A stretch of 64,000 bases of DNA from Cysteiniphilum marinum (GTDB lineage Bacteria; Pseudomonadota; Gammaproteobacteria; Francisellales; Francisellaceae). This document shows positions 1 to 9,429 of this stretch, in pieces; position 1 is the first letter of the stretch; every line of letters begins with the position of its first letter. Location of the stretch: contig NZ_JACYVZ010000002.1 of the NCBI RefSeq assembly GCF_014857925.1, positions 62,001-126,000 of the forward strand. The letters run 5' to 3'. Under the pieces are notes generated by a model, which saw only the letters and a list, made by a program, of their open reading frames with translations, did not search any database and was not told the origin of the DNA. A program made the position numbers and the translations under genes.

Positions 1-790
1 CCAATGGGATGCTGACCTGACTATCATGTAATGATGCTGAAGTAAGGATACAGGATATCGGAATATCACCATCCGCCGTATCAATATGCAGCTTGTAACC
101 GCACCATGTAAGCATATGACATTTACTGTTTGTCTTAGCGCCGACATCACATGATTTTGGCAGGTCATCTAACATTTCACCAGTGGAGGACATTTTAAGT
201 TGTTTATCAATGCGAGTTAAGGCTTTTTCCACGGGAGGGTCATCTTTTTTAGGACGACCACGCTTGCGTTTAGGGTTAGTATTTCCTGCTTCTTCGATTG
301 GTTTCTTTTTTGGCTTTTCTCTGGCAGAGATTGCCGTTGAATCACGAGAAATATGCTCAATAAGGCGGTCAGACTGATAGCTGTGTATCAATTTCTCATG
401 AATTTTCTCGGTGAGTTTAGATTCGGCAAATTCAGCAAACACCCTTGAAAAAGTTGCTTCATCAGGTAAGGAGTCGTAATATTCCCAGCCACATAATTGC
501 CTAAGTTGAGTATCCGCATTTAAACGCTCTATCAGTGAGCGTGTTGTTGGTAGATTATGAATTGCTTTAGCAATAGAAGCTCTAGCAATTGCTTGACGGT
601 TGCATCGAGGTCTTCCTACTGATGGTTTTGGTGTGGGAATGAAGTGTTCAAGCTTGATCATTTCTAGAATGGTTACGAGTTGTTGATTCTTTTCGGTAAG
701 CCTACCGATAGCAACTTCAATCCAAGGGAAAAGATTATATTGAATATGTTGCCATGAATGTGTTAATGTTTGCTTCAACTTAGCGCTCAT
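1..790 (-). CDS. DDE transposase (IS5/IS1182-like), 3' end beyond window
   Basis: Open from an ATG at 790 to the window edge, so the C-terminal part is missing. The translation begins MSAKLKQTLTHSWQ. It contains a first catalytic-type segment SRDSTAISAREKPKKK, a basic KRKRGRPKK stretch, and then DVGAKTNSK, GYKLHIDTADGDIPIS and TSASLHDSQVSIPL. These are characteristic of IS5/IS1182-type DDE transposases, which excise and insert their own element. The aspartates in RDST and in HIDTADGD are likely parts of the catalytic region. The reading frame is uninterrupted in the visible 263 codons. The element's end should lie between 791 and about 900, but the inverted repeat cannot be assigned because the other end is outside the window. 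Confidence 0.85.
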   Translation of the reverse strand, partial: MSAKLKQTLTHSWQHIQYNLFPWIEVAIGRLTEKNQQLVTILEMIKLEHFIPTPKPSVGRPRCNRQAIARASIAKAIHNLPTTRSLIERLNADTQLRQLCGWEYYDSLPDEATFSRVFAEFAESKLTEKIHEKLIHSYQSDRLIEHISRDSTAISAREKPKKKPIEEAGNTNPKRKRGRPKKDDPPVEKALTRIDKQLKMSSTGEMLDDLPKSCDVGAKTNSKCHMLTWCGYKLHIDTADGDIPISCILTSASLHDSQVSIPL

Positions 791-955
791 GCTGCTGTCA
801 CCTGTTGTTTTTTTGCAAATATATTCTGACAGAATAAAGCAGCAAACTGTGCGCTAAGTCTCAATTAAATGCTAAAAACTCATGGATTTAGGTAATTTTG
901 CAAGTGGCTCAAATGAAATATTATGACTGCTGAGCAAAATAATACTTAAAATATT

Positions 956-3865
956 TTATAAGCCATATAAGGAGTTACTGATCGGTTGAATTAAACCATC
1001 AACTACCGAAAGTTTTGTTTTACAGTTTATAAAGCCACCATCAATATTGACATCGCATCTTTGCAAGGTTGCTGTATATGAATTAGTTAGAAAAACTTGA
1101 TTACCTTGTTTGTTAAATGCAAGATCAAAGATACCATTTTGAGAAGTAAGCACATCGATACAATTTTGCAACTGCCCATTACCTGAATCAACTTCACATT
1201 TTTTTACCACACCAGCGTCTGAGTCTGCAAAATACAAATATCCTAAGCTACTATTAAACTTAACACCTACAACTTTAGACAGACTCATACCTTGACTTGC
1301 ATTCATACAGCTTACTATACCACCAAGCTCAAGATCTAATTCGCAAACAGCAATACTTCTACGAGCTGCATCAAAGACACTCGTACTCGAGTTTGCAACA
1401 TACAAACGCTGATTATTTTTATCATATGTCAGCGATAAAGGTTCAGAAAAATAGCTTTTGACAGAGTTATTTTCAATACATGACGTAAACTGACCAGACG
1501 GATCAATCGTGCAGCTGAAAATGTTATTGGCGTTTACGTCACTTATATAAACCTTATCATTTATTATTAAAACATCGCTAGGCTGATCAAACGTAACACC
1601 TATTGTATTTAAAGTTACACAACCTTCAATATCACCTAGCCCAGCATATTGACAACTTTTTATATTTGCATTGCCAACTTCTAGAAGATAGACATTTGCT
1701 TTATCAAATATAAACCTAAACCCACTAGTAACAACACCTGACATAATTTTACAACCATAAAAATCATTACCATTCTGTTGGATATAACATTGACTAAAAT
1801 TTGCTTGGTTAAAATGGCTAACAATTATAGTCCGCAGTTTCACATCTACTGTTTCACTTACCTCAACATTAGCCCCCTCTGCATAACTTAAACGATATAC
1901 TATCGAAAAACTCCCTTGTTCTTTGGGAGTAAAAATGCCACTTATGCCACATGAAGCTTGAGGCATTAACGTATCAGATGTGCAGCTATTTTGTTGCTCA
2001 ACAAACGCCCCATTTGACATTGATATTGGCAATAAATTCACACGGGAGGCAGATAAAAAACCATTAGTATTGGTAAACTCAAAAGTCAAAGGATAAGATT
2101 CAGTTAATAAAATCTCATCAGGCAACCCATTACTAACGCTACCGGTAACAATAACTGTAGTAGCAGTTGCAGTAGTACTTAACAGAATGTCAACTCCTTC
2201 TTTATATGATAAATTAACAGAAGCACTAATGTTTCCATCACTATTTGCAACTAACTTACCACTTACATAACATTTAGCTAATGGCGCTAGCTCGTTTGCA
2301 TTACAGGTATTTTGTTGCAACTGAAAACCAGATGGCAGATTTAAAATGACAGTAACATCAGTTGCCCCAAACTGATCACTTTGATTCTCAAATTCAAAAC
2401 TTACAGGATACTCAACACCTACTGCAATATTCTCAGGAAGACTTGTTAATACTTTGCCTATAATGTTTATATCAGCAACATGAGATGCTGTGCTGACCTG
2501 TACAGCTTGCCCCTGATCATACACCATAGCATAACTGACTGTATTCAATCCTTGAGCCTTCGGCAAATACTCGCCAATTATCTGACATGATTGAAGAGGT
2601 GATAATTCATTGATGTTACATGAATTACTTATTTCAACATAACCGTCGGGAAGGCTTTTAATTAAAACCACTCCAGTTGCTGCCAAAACATCATTTGTAT
2701 TTACAAAAGATACACCCACAGGTAAAGGATCAATAATATCCTTTTCAATATTAATTGGTAAACCTTGTAGTAATGCCCCCACAACCACAACATCAGTAAT
2801 ATTTGCGTTTGTGACCAAGTTTACGTCAGAGCCCTCATCATAAGATAGCGTATATTTAACGCTAATAGCACCCTTGTCAATATTTGCCTTAAACCAGCCA
2901 TTAATCTGACACGATTCACCTTGATTTAGTACGCTAATTAAGCTGCAAGTATTTGATGTTTCGACAAAGCCTAAAGGCAGTTGACTATTCACAACAATAG
3001 CGTTTGCTTTTGCATCTGCAGCTTGGCTACTATTACTAAACAATATGCTATATTGATAAACTGTATCTTTCTCAAGATTACTTGGTAAATCTTGCAAAAT
3101 TCGCCCTATCACAGAAACAGATGTAATATAGGTTTCCAAGTTTGAAATAATTGGCTGCCCCTCATTATAAAGAAGCTCATAGCCTAAATGAATGGAGCCG
3201 ATTTCTTCCGCTATAAAGCTACCGATGATCTGGCAACTTGATAAGGGTTTAATTTCATCAACACAGGTGTTCTCTTCCTCAATAAAGCCATTTGGAACGT
3301 CTGCTTTAGTCGTAACATCTGTCATGGAATGGTTTGGGTTAGTATTAACAAAGTTAAAGATAACCGGATATTTTTTACCGAGCGTTGCATTACGGGGTAA
3401 ATTACTATTTCCAGTGCTCGGTATAATTGGTTCAAACTTAGAAAGTATAATGGTTTGCGATTCAGCTGATATAACGGTACCAGAATCATCGGTAACAACA
3501 ATAGACATTACATGTGTTTCATCAGTCATTAAATCTTGAGCATTATTAACGCAAGTAAATTCTTGTGAAGGCATATTTACAGAAACTTGAAGGGCTTCTG
3601 GCGTACAAACGATAGGGTTATTAGCATTTTGATCTATCATACTGATAGTGTAACGCTGATTACTGAAACTTAGTGAGTCTTGATTTGATGAGGCTAATCC
3701 TATAAACACACTCATTTCCTTCCCAAGGCCCATTACTTGTGGAGCATTAATATTTAACCTTAGTCTGCCATCAGTGAGTGAAGCATTCTCACCACCTGAT
3801 CCACCACATGAGCTGACCATAAAACAAAGCCAAACAAATAGAAAACTAAAAATTCCTTTCATCAA
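956..3865 (-). CDS. Surface lipoprotein with five cysteine-pair repeats and propeller-like C-terminus
   Basis: 969 residues. The N-terminus MMKGIFSFLFVWLCFMVSSC is a lipoprotein signal with lipobox VSSC, so the mature protein is probably membrane-anchored and exported. Residues of about 165 to 680 hold five repeats of about 95 residues. Each has an F-x-N opening, a pair of cysteines (for example NTCVDEIKPLSSCQI and NSCNINELSPLQSCQI) and an aromatic ending of the YxLSYxEG type. These look like Ig-like modules, each with one disulfide. Residues of about 690 to 969 hold shorter repeats with YISDVNANNI, YVANSSTS and YFADSDAG, typical of an NHL/beta-propeller-like fold. No enzyme motif is visible. 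Function is unknown; adhesion or binding at the surface is an inference. Confidence 0.75.
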   Translation of the reverse strand: MMKGIFSFLFVWLCFMVSSCGGSGGENASLTDGRLRLNINAPQVMGLGKEMSVFIGLASSNQDSLSFSNQRYTISMIDQNANNPIVCTPEALQVSVNMPSQEFTCVNNAQDLMTDETHVMSIVVTDDSGTVISAESQTIILSKFEPIIPSTGNSNLPRNATLGKKYPVIFNFVNTNPNHSMTDVTTKADVPNGFIEEENTCVDEIKPLSSCQIIGSFIAEEIGSIHLGYELLYNEGQPIISNLETYITSVSVIGRILQDLPSNLEKDTVYQYSILFSNSSQAADAKANAIVVNSQLPLGFVETSNTCSLISVLNQGESCQINGWFKANIDKGAISVKYTLSYDEGSDVNLVTNANITDVVVVGALLQGLPINIEKDIIDPLPVGVSFVNTNDVLAATGVVLIKSLPDGYVEISNSCNINELSPLQSCQIIGEYLPKAQGLNTVSYAMVYDQGQAVQVSTASHVADINIIGKVLTSLPENIAVGVEYPVSFEFENQSDQFGATDVTVILNLPSGFQLQQNTCNANELAPLAKCYVSGKLVANSDGNISASVNLSYKEGVDILLSTTATATTVIVTGSVSNGLPDEILLTESYPLTFEFTNTNGFLSASRVNLLPISMSNGAFVEQQNSCTSDTLMPQASCGISGIFTPKEQGSFSIVYRLSYAEGANVEVSETVDVKLRTIIVSHFNQANFSQCYIQQNGNDFYGCKIMSGVVTSGFRFIFDKANVYLLEVGNANIKSCQYAGLGDIEGCVTLNTIGVTFDQPSDVLIINDKVYISDVNANNIFSCTIDPSGQFTSCIENNSVKSYFSEPLSLTYDKNNQRLYVANSSTSVFDAARRSIAVCELDLELGGIVSCMNASQGMSLSKVVGVKFNSSLGYLYFADSDAGVVKKCEVDSGNGQLQNCIDVLTSQNGIFDLAFNKQGNQVFLTNSYTATLQRCDVNIDGGFINCKTKLSVVDGLIQPISNSLYGL

Positions 3866-3984
3866 AAAAACCTAAAAAAGACTTACAAACAAACGAGTGC
3901 ATTATCTAAAATATGTTTGTTAATATAAACAATCCAATAGTTAACTATAATTTACATGACAACGACGTTATTGCGTGACGCGAA

Positions 3985-4659
3985 TTAAAAATTCATCGAA
4001 AAAGTTGCTTTGATATAACGATCATCCTGCGTTTTATCCAAATAAGAATTAGTATTGCTCGATTTATTAAATAGCGCTGTTTCAAGCTTCAGATAGCTTT
4101 TGGTATTAAATCCAAACAGGTGTGATAAATCAAGCATGGGATTTATGACAAACTTGATAATGCTACCAAATGTTTGTGACCCCATGAGTTCACCATTATG
4201 CTCCTCAATATAGCGATACAAAGGCATACTCACCCAACACCCAACAACCAACCATCAACAGGTGTCACAATCAAATCTTGAATTGATGGTACTTCGGCAA
4301 ACGCCTCCACACCATACTCCCAAAAAAACGTTGAAATAAAAGCTGAATATAAAAATGACTCAAACTCACCAAAGCCTGAGTCACGTGCAGCCATATAATA
4401 AATCGCTCCAGCATACGGGTGACCAATATACTGGTATCGGATTCTCAGCAATATATGTATGATTTATTTGAGGCTTTGCCACACCAACCACCTTTTGATC
4501 AGAAACCAACGTCATAGTATCGGTACTATTTGGCAATTGGTTCAAGTTATTAGCGTATGAGTGTGTTGAAAAGAGAGTGAATAGATATACAAAAATAATT
4601 TGAATATATCGCATAATGGAAACCTTATAGAATTTAGTAAGAGTCATAAATTTCTTCAT
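3985..4659 (-). pseudogene. DUF3943-like outer-membrane protein gene, frameshifted twice
   Basis: Three successive minus-strand frames read as one protein. The first (4381-4659) has a signal peptide, MRYIQIIFVYLFTLFSTHSYA, and ends just after IAENPI. The second (about 4230-4450) continues with QYIGHPYAGAIYYMAARDS, then FWEYGVEAFAEVPSIQDL and IVTPVDGWLLG. The third (3985 to about 4250) gives MPLYRYIEEHNGELMG and ends KATFSMNF, an outer-membrane-barrel-like terminus. The HPYAG, EYGVEAF and PSIQDLIVTP motifs resemble DUF3943 proteins. The apparent starts of frames two and three are TTG codons inside the gene and are artefacts. The breaks lie near 4425-4450 and near 4235-4250, the second beside a GGG run. 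A sequencing error at either break cannot be excluded. Confidence 0.7.
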
Positions 4660-4757
4660 GATAGATATAGCCTCTGGCGAATATCTAAAATACTTTATCT
4701 CCTGACATCTTCCCTGATGTAAAACTCTAAAAGTAAGAAGTATTTATGTTTATAGTT

Positions 4758-7700
4758 CTATTTCTTTTTAACCCACATGCTTGCGCAGTTATTACTTGTT
4801 CCATACCCCAACCAGTTATATCTTACATCTGTTGTTGAGCTAACACCTGCGTTATCGGTCACAGTCAAACAGTAAGCTTGTCTATTATCTTTATCCGAGT
4901 AAGAAGGGTTAATCTCAGTCTCTCGATATGCCGGTAAATAAAGACTAGGGCTTTTACCATTATGACCATAAGTTCCCATCAACTGGTTAGAACCATAATC
5001 ATGTGAAAAAGGTGGCTTATGCCAATGATATTTCACTATAGACCTGTTAAATTTATTAGCTTTAGCATGAGGCGTTATTGAATAATTCTTTGGCGTCCAC
5101 CTACTTCCTTCTACACCACTATCATCACGTACAGAAACTGTAGGTTTTACTGTGTGATCCGGATTGATAGTGACTGTGATCTTAGATGGCTGACTTGAAA
5201 TACCATAATCATCCGTTACAACCAAAGTCAATTCATATGCTTTCTCTTCAACGCTAGTATACACAGGAGCATTAAAAATTGGAGATTGGCTATTGACATC
5301 ATTTAAATACTTTGCTCCATTGCCGCTCCAATGATAGCTCACAATTTTGTGCTCCCCTTCAGGAGTTCCAGAACCATTTACTTGAACTTTTTCTAATTCA
5401 GTTACTGCTTTACTGCTACCTGCATTTGCTACAGGAACGTATAAGGTTGCATCATATGTAACTTCATAAATAACAACTGATTGCTCACTGCGAATACCTG
5501 CACTATCGACAACCTCGAGAATCAATTCATAGCTATCATTTATTCCAGTATGTGACGGTGCAGTAAAAGTTGGTTTTAAGATATTCTTATTATTTAAATA
5601 AGCAGCACCATTACCGCTCCAGTGATAACTCTTAATAGTTCGCCCCCCAAGGGCTTCAGCACTTGCGTTAACAACAAAACTACTTTGTTCTGCTACTTGC
5701 TGATTATTCCCTGCGTTCGCTATTGGCACAATACTAACATCAACATCAACTGAATATTGTATTGTTGAGCCTTGACTTACAATGCCAACACTATCAGTAA
5801 CGTGTAATGTTAGATCATAATTATTACTCTTATTAAGATCAAAGGCTGGTGCAGTGAATTGAGGGGTTGCAATATTTTTATTATTTAAATATTGCGCACC
5901 ATTACCACTCCATTTATAGCTACTAATGACTCGCTGACCTTTGGCTTCTCCCTGACCATTTAACTGAGCGGATTGCCCTTCGGTTACGCGTCCATTTGCA
6001 CCTGCATTTGCCACGGGTATTAACGCTTGATCTGGCGATACAGTATATGTTGCCACTGAAGAAGCGCTACTAATACCCGAGCTATCGACAACTACTAAGT
6101 TAAGCTCATAAACATCATTTGTACCACCGTAAGCCGGTGCCGTGAAACGAGGCGTTTGACTTGCTTTATTATCCAAGTATTGAGCACCAGAGCCAGTCCA
6201 TTCATAACCAATAATCGTTCTATTACCCTTACTTTCTCCTTTAGCAGTTACGGTGATAGCATCACCTTCAGTGATTACTTGATCTGGTCCCGCATTAGCT
6301 ATTGGTGTAAGCTCTGGATTTGCCGTAACAGTATATTGATATTGAATCTGATTCACTCTACCAAGAGCATCTTCAACTTTTGCGACAATAACGTATTCAT
6401 TATTGCCATTGATATAGTCAGGCGCTATAAAGGTTGCACGCGATTGATCCTGAGTATTAACCTCAATTCCAGAAGCTCCTGACCAAGAATAGGTATATGG
6501 CTCAGCGCCTCCGGACACATTAACGCGCATAGTAGATTGCTCACCTTCTTGCAAGGCACCTTCCGAAGTACCATCAGCAACAATAAATAATTTAGCGTCA
6601 TCTCTTTCAACTTCATAGATCACACTCGAAGTACCAGTATTACCTAAATTATCAGTTACTACCACTGTAAACTCATAGGTATTATTAGTTTCTTGATACT
6701 CTGGTGCTATAAAATCAGCTTGTGCCTGATCTGCATTATTAATGGTTATACCACGATCATTTGTCCACTTATAAGTATATGGCGCTTGACCATTTTCCAC
6801 TGTCACAGAAAGATTAGCTGCTCTGTCTTCTACCACTTTCCCACCGATACCTGCATCCAATACTAAGCTTTCTACACTTTTTTGAGTCACTGTATAAGTG
6901 GTTGTCGTTGTTTGCTGTCTTTGTGCTGCATCTGTCACCATTACAGTGAAAGTGTATTCATTACTCTGACCTTCTTTGTAATCAGGCGCTACAAAGCTAG
7001 CTTCTCCTTTACTGTCATCAACATGCTTTATTGGAACGTCATCACTACTTAACCACGAATACTTATATGGCTCATCACCACCACTTGCTGTTGCGTTTAA
7101 AGCACCAGTTTCACCTTCAATTAACTCACCGCCATTATCAACATCGATCGCCAACAAATCATTATTTGGAGTGATCGTATAGCTTGTTATATCTCTACCG
7201 GTTATCCCATGGTTATCAGTTGCAATCAATACAAGCCCGTACTCATTATCACCATCAACGCTATATGCAGGTGCTGTAATGGTAGGTTCAATACTATTTA
7301 CATCATCAAGGAACTTACTACCTACGCCAGTCCACAAGTTTGATTCAATTATTTTACCCTCGGCTGCCGTGATTTTAGAGCCCACAATTTGCTGACTTCT
7401 ACCTTCTTCAATTTCTAATACAGCAGAACCTATCGCTACGATTGGGCGAGTACTCTCTGGTACGTTGGTATCATTTATCGGCAGATATGCATAAGGGGTT
7501 AATTTAGGATACGAGCTCCAAACACCCGTCATCATATTTAAGACTTCAGCATTATTAGGATTTCCTTGACTCTCAGTAGCACTCCAAGAATGCTGGGCTA
7601 AATCACTAAAACCTTGAGACTCCAGATACTCATTTGGCTGTTTGTAGCTCCCATCATTCCACCCTAAAATCAACTGACTTAAAGCAGCTTGCTCAGGTAA

Positions 7701-8834
7701 CCGCCATCCAGTTAATCCGCAAACGCTCTCACTTGAGCTTGCATCATATGGAAACTTAGTCATTGCATCCACCCAGCTTCCTGCATATAAAGAACCATTT
7801 TTATGCCAGATCAAGCCAGTTTGGGTATCGAGCAAGCAATCTGTATCCTTGTACTGCACAAATCGATCTGTTGCCTCACTAGATATAGATAGACCACCTT
7901 CAGTCGCTGCATATGCCACATCTGACAGTATTGAGATATCATTAATTTTTGAACTTGCTAGACCATTATCAGCATTGTGATATTTCCAGTTATTTCCTAA
8001 ATTATTCGATAATGCAACACCTGCATCCGTTGCCACAATAACCTGACCATTACTAGCAAATACACTGGCAATATTATTGCTAGGTAAACCACTATTTGTA
8101 TCCTTTAGCACCCATTTAATATCATCTTCTTCATCTTCTTCTAACTTGCGATACTCAAATACGTAAAGTCCACTTGTGCTCGCTCCATATATGACACTTG
8201 CGTCTGCGCTAAAGGTGTTGATTAGAGTATTTGGTTGTCTAAGCATTTTTTCACAGCTTGCCCCTTGATAACAAGCCCATACATTCCCTGTTTGCCCAGA
8301 GGAGGCAAACTCCAGACCATTTACCATATCTGGATAGTACTCAATAATACCTGTATCCTTTAATCCTTGGCGCGACCCAATCGCTTTCCAACTTTGCCCA
8401 CCATCTTGAGACCATTTAGCTACACCAGAGCTTGTCACAGCATAAAAATGAACGGCTGAAGTAACATGTATGCGTGAAATACCCTCATTTCCAAGTTGAG
8501 AGAATAGACTCCAGTCATCTCCAAAATTACTTGACACAAATAATCCCGCATTCGTTGCCAGATAGATATTCTGCTGAAAACTTGTTATATGGTTTATATT
8601 AGTAACACTACTTGATATATCAGAGAATGCTTTATCAGACCAACTTTCCCCATTGTTTTGCGAAATAGAAATACCCATTTGTGTCGTGACATAAAGCGCA
8701 TTGTGCTCAGTATTAACATGATTTGTCTGCCCTTCTTTAATCGTACTCCATATTGTAGTAGCCGATGCTGGCACTCCCCCTGAAAGCCCTAACGAGACAC
8801 ACATAAATGCAGTCAGCTTCTTCATCTTATTCAT
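4758..8834 (-). CDS. Large secreted protein: BNR-type repeats, DUF1566-like domain, nine Ig/PKD-like repeats
   Basis: 1358 residues with signal peptide MNKMKKLTAFMCVSLGLSGG ending near PASA. Residues of about 28 to 320 carry sialidase/Ycf48-like BNR motifs (NNGESW, DDWSLF, DGGQSW, NLGNNW), usually a beta-propeller. Residues of about 325 to 460 (DTDCLLDTQTGLIWHKNG, LTGWRLPEQAAL, WSATES) match the DUF1566/Lcl C-terminal family. From about 475 to 1340 come nine repeats of about 90 residues with a W-S/T-G core, a FxAPxY segment and a VTDxxG strand, resembling PKD or cadherin-like Ig modules. Repeats 5 to 8 share the opening PxANAG and the strand GNGAxYLNNKN. No membrane anchor, autotransporter barrel or RTX signal is visible. 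A surface or extracellular adhesive role is inferred. Confidence 0.75.
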   Translation of the reverse strand: MNKMKKLTAFMCVSLGLSGGVPASATTIWSTIKEGQTNHVNTEHNALYVTTQMGISISQNNGESWSDKAFSDISSSVTNINHITSFQQNIYLATNAGLFVSSNFGDDWSLFSQLGNEGISRIHVTSAVHFYAVTSSGVAKWSQDGGQSWKAIGSRQGLKDTGIIEYYPDMVNGLEFASSGQTGNVWACYQGASCEKMLRQPNTLINTFSADASVIYGASTSGLYVFEYRKLEEDEEDDIKWVLKDTNSGLPSNNIASVFASNGQVIVATDAGVALSNNLGNNWKYHNADNGLASSKINDISILSDVAYAATEGGLSISSEATDRFVQYKDTDCLLDTQTGLIWHKNGSLYAGSWVDAMTKFPYDASSSESVCGLTGWRLPEQAALSQLILGWNDGSYKQPNEYLESQGFSDLAQHSWSATESQGNPNNAEVLNMMTGVWSSYPKLTPYAYLPINDTNVPESTRPIVAIGSAVLEIEEGRSQQIVGSKITAAEGKIIESNLWTGVGSKFLDDVNSIEPTITAPAYSVDGDNEYGLVLIATDNHGITGRDITSYTITPNNDLLAIDVDNGGELIEGETGALNATASGGDEPYKYSWLSSDDVPIKHVDDSKGEASFVAPDYKEGQSNEYTFTVMVTDAAQRQQTTTTTYTVTQKSVESLVLDAGIGGKVVEDRAANLSVTVENGQAPYTYKWTNDRGITINNADQAQADFIAPEYQETNNTYEFTVVVTDNLGNTGTSSVIYEVERDDAKLFIVADGTSEGALQEGEQSTMRVNVSGGAEPYTYSWSGASGIEVNTQDQSRATFIAPDYINGNNEYVIVAKVEDALGRVNQIQYQYTVTANPELTPIANAGPDQVITEGDAITVTAKGESKGNRTIIGYEWTGSGAQYLDNKASQTPRFTAPAYGGTNDVYELNLVVVDSSGISSASSVATYTVSPDQALIPVANAGANGRVTEGQSAQLNGQGEAKGQRVISSYKWSGNGAQYLNNKNIATPQFTAPAFDLNKSNNYDLTLHVTDSVGIVSQGSTIQYSVDVDVSIVPIANAGNNQQVAEQSSFVVNASAEALGGRTIKSYHWSGNGAAYLNNKNILKPTFTAPSHTGINDSYELILEVVDSAGIRSEQSVVIYEVTYDATLYVPVANAGSSKAVTELEKVQVNGSGTPEGEHKIVSYHWSGNGAKYLNDVNSQSPIFNAPVYTSVEEKAYELTLVVTDDYGISSQPSKITVTINPDHTVKPTVSVRDDSGVEGSRWTPKNYSITPHAKANKFNRSIVKYHWHKPPFSHDYGSNQLMGTYGHNGKSPSLYLPAYRETEINPSYSDKDNRQAYCLTVTDNAGVSSTTDVRYNWLGYGTSNNCASMWVKKK

Positions 8835-9034
8835 TATTTACCCCTTTTTTTAGCTTGTGCTAATTGAATCACTGAAAGTTGCAACACCCAAATTTTGATT
8901 TAATTTGGATTGTTTGCAGCTCAAATAATACCCAGAATTATTTTTTTTAAAACCCTATGCGTGTTAATAGGCATTTACACATACCTATTCTATTTATGTG
9001 CTAAGACTGAATATTCACCCATAAGTGCTCACCG

Positions 9035-9112
9035 TGCACTGAGCGTCAGTCGAAGTGTGGTAGCTTGGGAAAACCATATCTCATAGAGGCTTCGACTTAC
9101 GCTCAGCCAACG
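9035..9112. repeat. Inverted repeat of the CTTCGACT/AGTCGAAG family, copy 1
   Basis: GCACTGAGCGTCAGTCGAAG on the left and GGCTTCGACTTACGCTCAGC on the right form an imperfect inverted repeat. A second copy lies at 43886-43940 with its arms in the opposite order. It is intergenic in both places. Confidence 0.6.
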
Positions 9113-9202
9113 CTTACATAATCAAAATGGGTAGGAATATGGTCATAGCCCATTGATGAAAATCATGTAGAGAATATAAATGGGGTAGCTATATAAACAC
9201 CC

Positions 9203-9251
9203 CTCACCCGCGCAGCTTATGCTGCACGACCTCTCCCACAAGGGGAGAGGT
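9203..9251. repeat. REP-like hairpin, family B copy 1
   Basis: Contains CCTCACCCGCGCAGCTTATG and then ACCTCTCCC-acaag-GGGAGAGGT, a 9-bp stem with a 5-base loop. Related copies lie at 15835-15881 and 28377-28432. All three are between genes. Confidence 0.65.
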
Positions 9252-9261
9252 GAGAAATAGA

Positions 9262-9405
9262 TCCCCTGCCTCGCAAGCTTAAGCACTCCTTTTGAAAGAA
9301 TGGAATATAAAATTATCGTTGCCTAATTCCCCTCTTTTCAAGAGGGGTGGCAGTCGTAGGCTGACGGGGTGTTTATAAAGTCATAGTTTTTCTAAGGTGC
9401 GTAAC
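9262..9405. repeat. Degraded MITE copy split by the ISKra4-type element
   Basis: Read on the minus strand from 9405, the first 80 bases match 18515-18590 with only about five differences, including CACCCCGTCAGCCTACG and CCCCTCTTGAAAAGAGGGG. The remaining part is diverged but alignable (AAGCTTGCGAGGC). The five terminal bases of this copy (TTCAG) are on the other side of the inserted element at 11918-11922. Confidence 0.75.
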
Positions 9406-9427
9406 GGGTATAGCCTTTAATTAATGT
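9406..9427. repeat. Left terminal inverted repeat of the ISKra4-type element
   Basis: Begins GGGTATAGCC and ends ATTAATGT. It pairs with 11888-11909 (18 of 22). It is preceded directly by the target duplication TGCGTAAC at 9398-9405. Confidence 0.85.
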
Positions 9428-9429
9428 TG

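Larger units (their letters stand above)
8835..9397. other. Gene-free stretch made of dispersed repeats
   Basis: No credible ORF. It begins with the 5' leader of the 1358-residue protein, including a CCAAATT/AATTTGG hairpin near 8888-8908. It then holds a CTTCGACT/AGTCGAAG repeat (9035-9112), a REP-like hairpin (9203-9251) and a degraded MITE (about 9262-9405) that is interrupted at 9405 by the ISKra4-type element. Confidence 0.7.

Noticed and set aside
183-377. Plus-strand ORF of 64 codons
   Set aside because: It lies opposite the transposase at 1-790, whose frame is open and has recognisable motifs.
9229-9251. CRISPR-like or terminator reading of the ACCTCTCCC/GGGAGAGGT hairpin
   Set aside because: Only one stem with no T-run and no regularly spaced copies.
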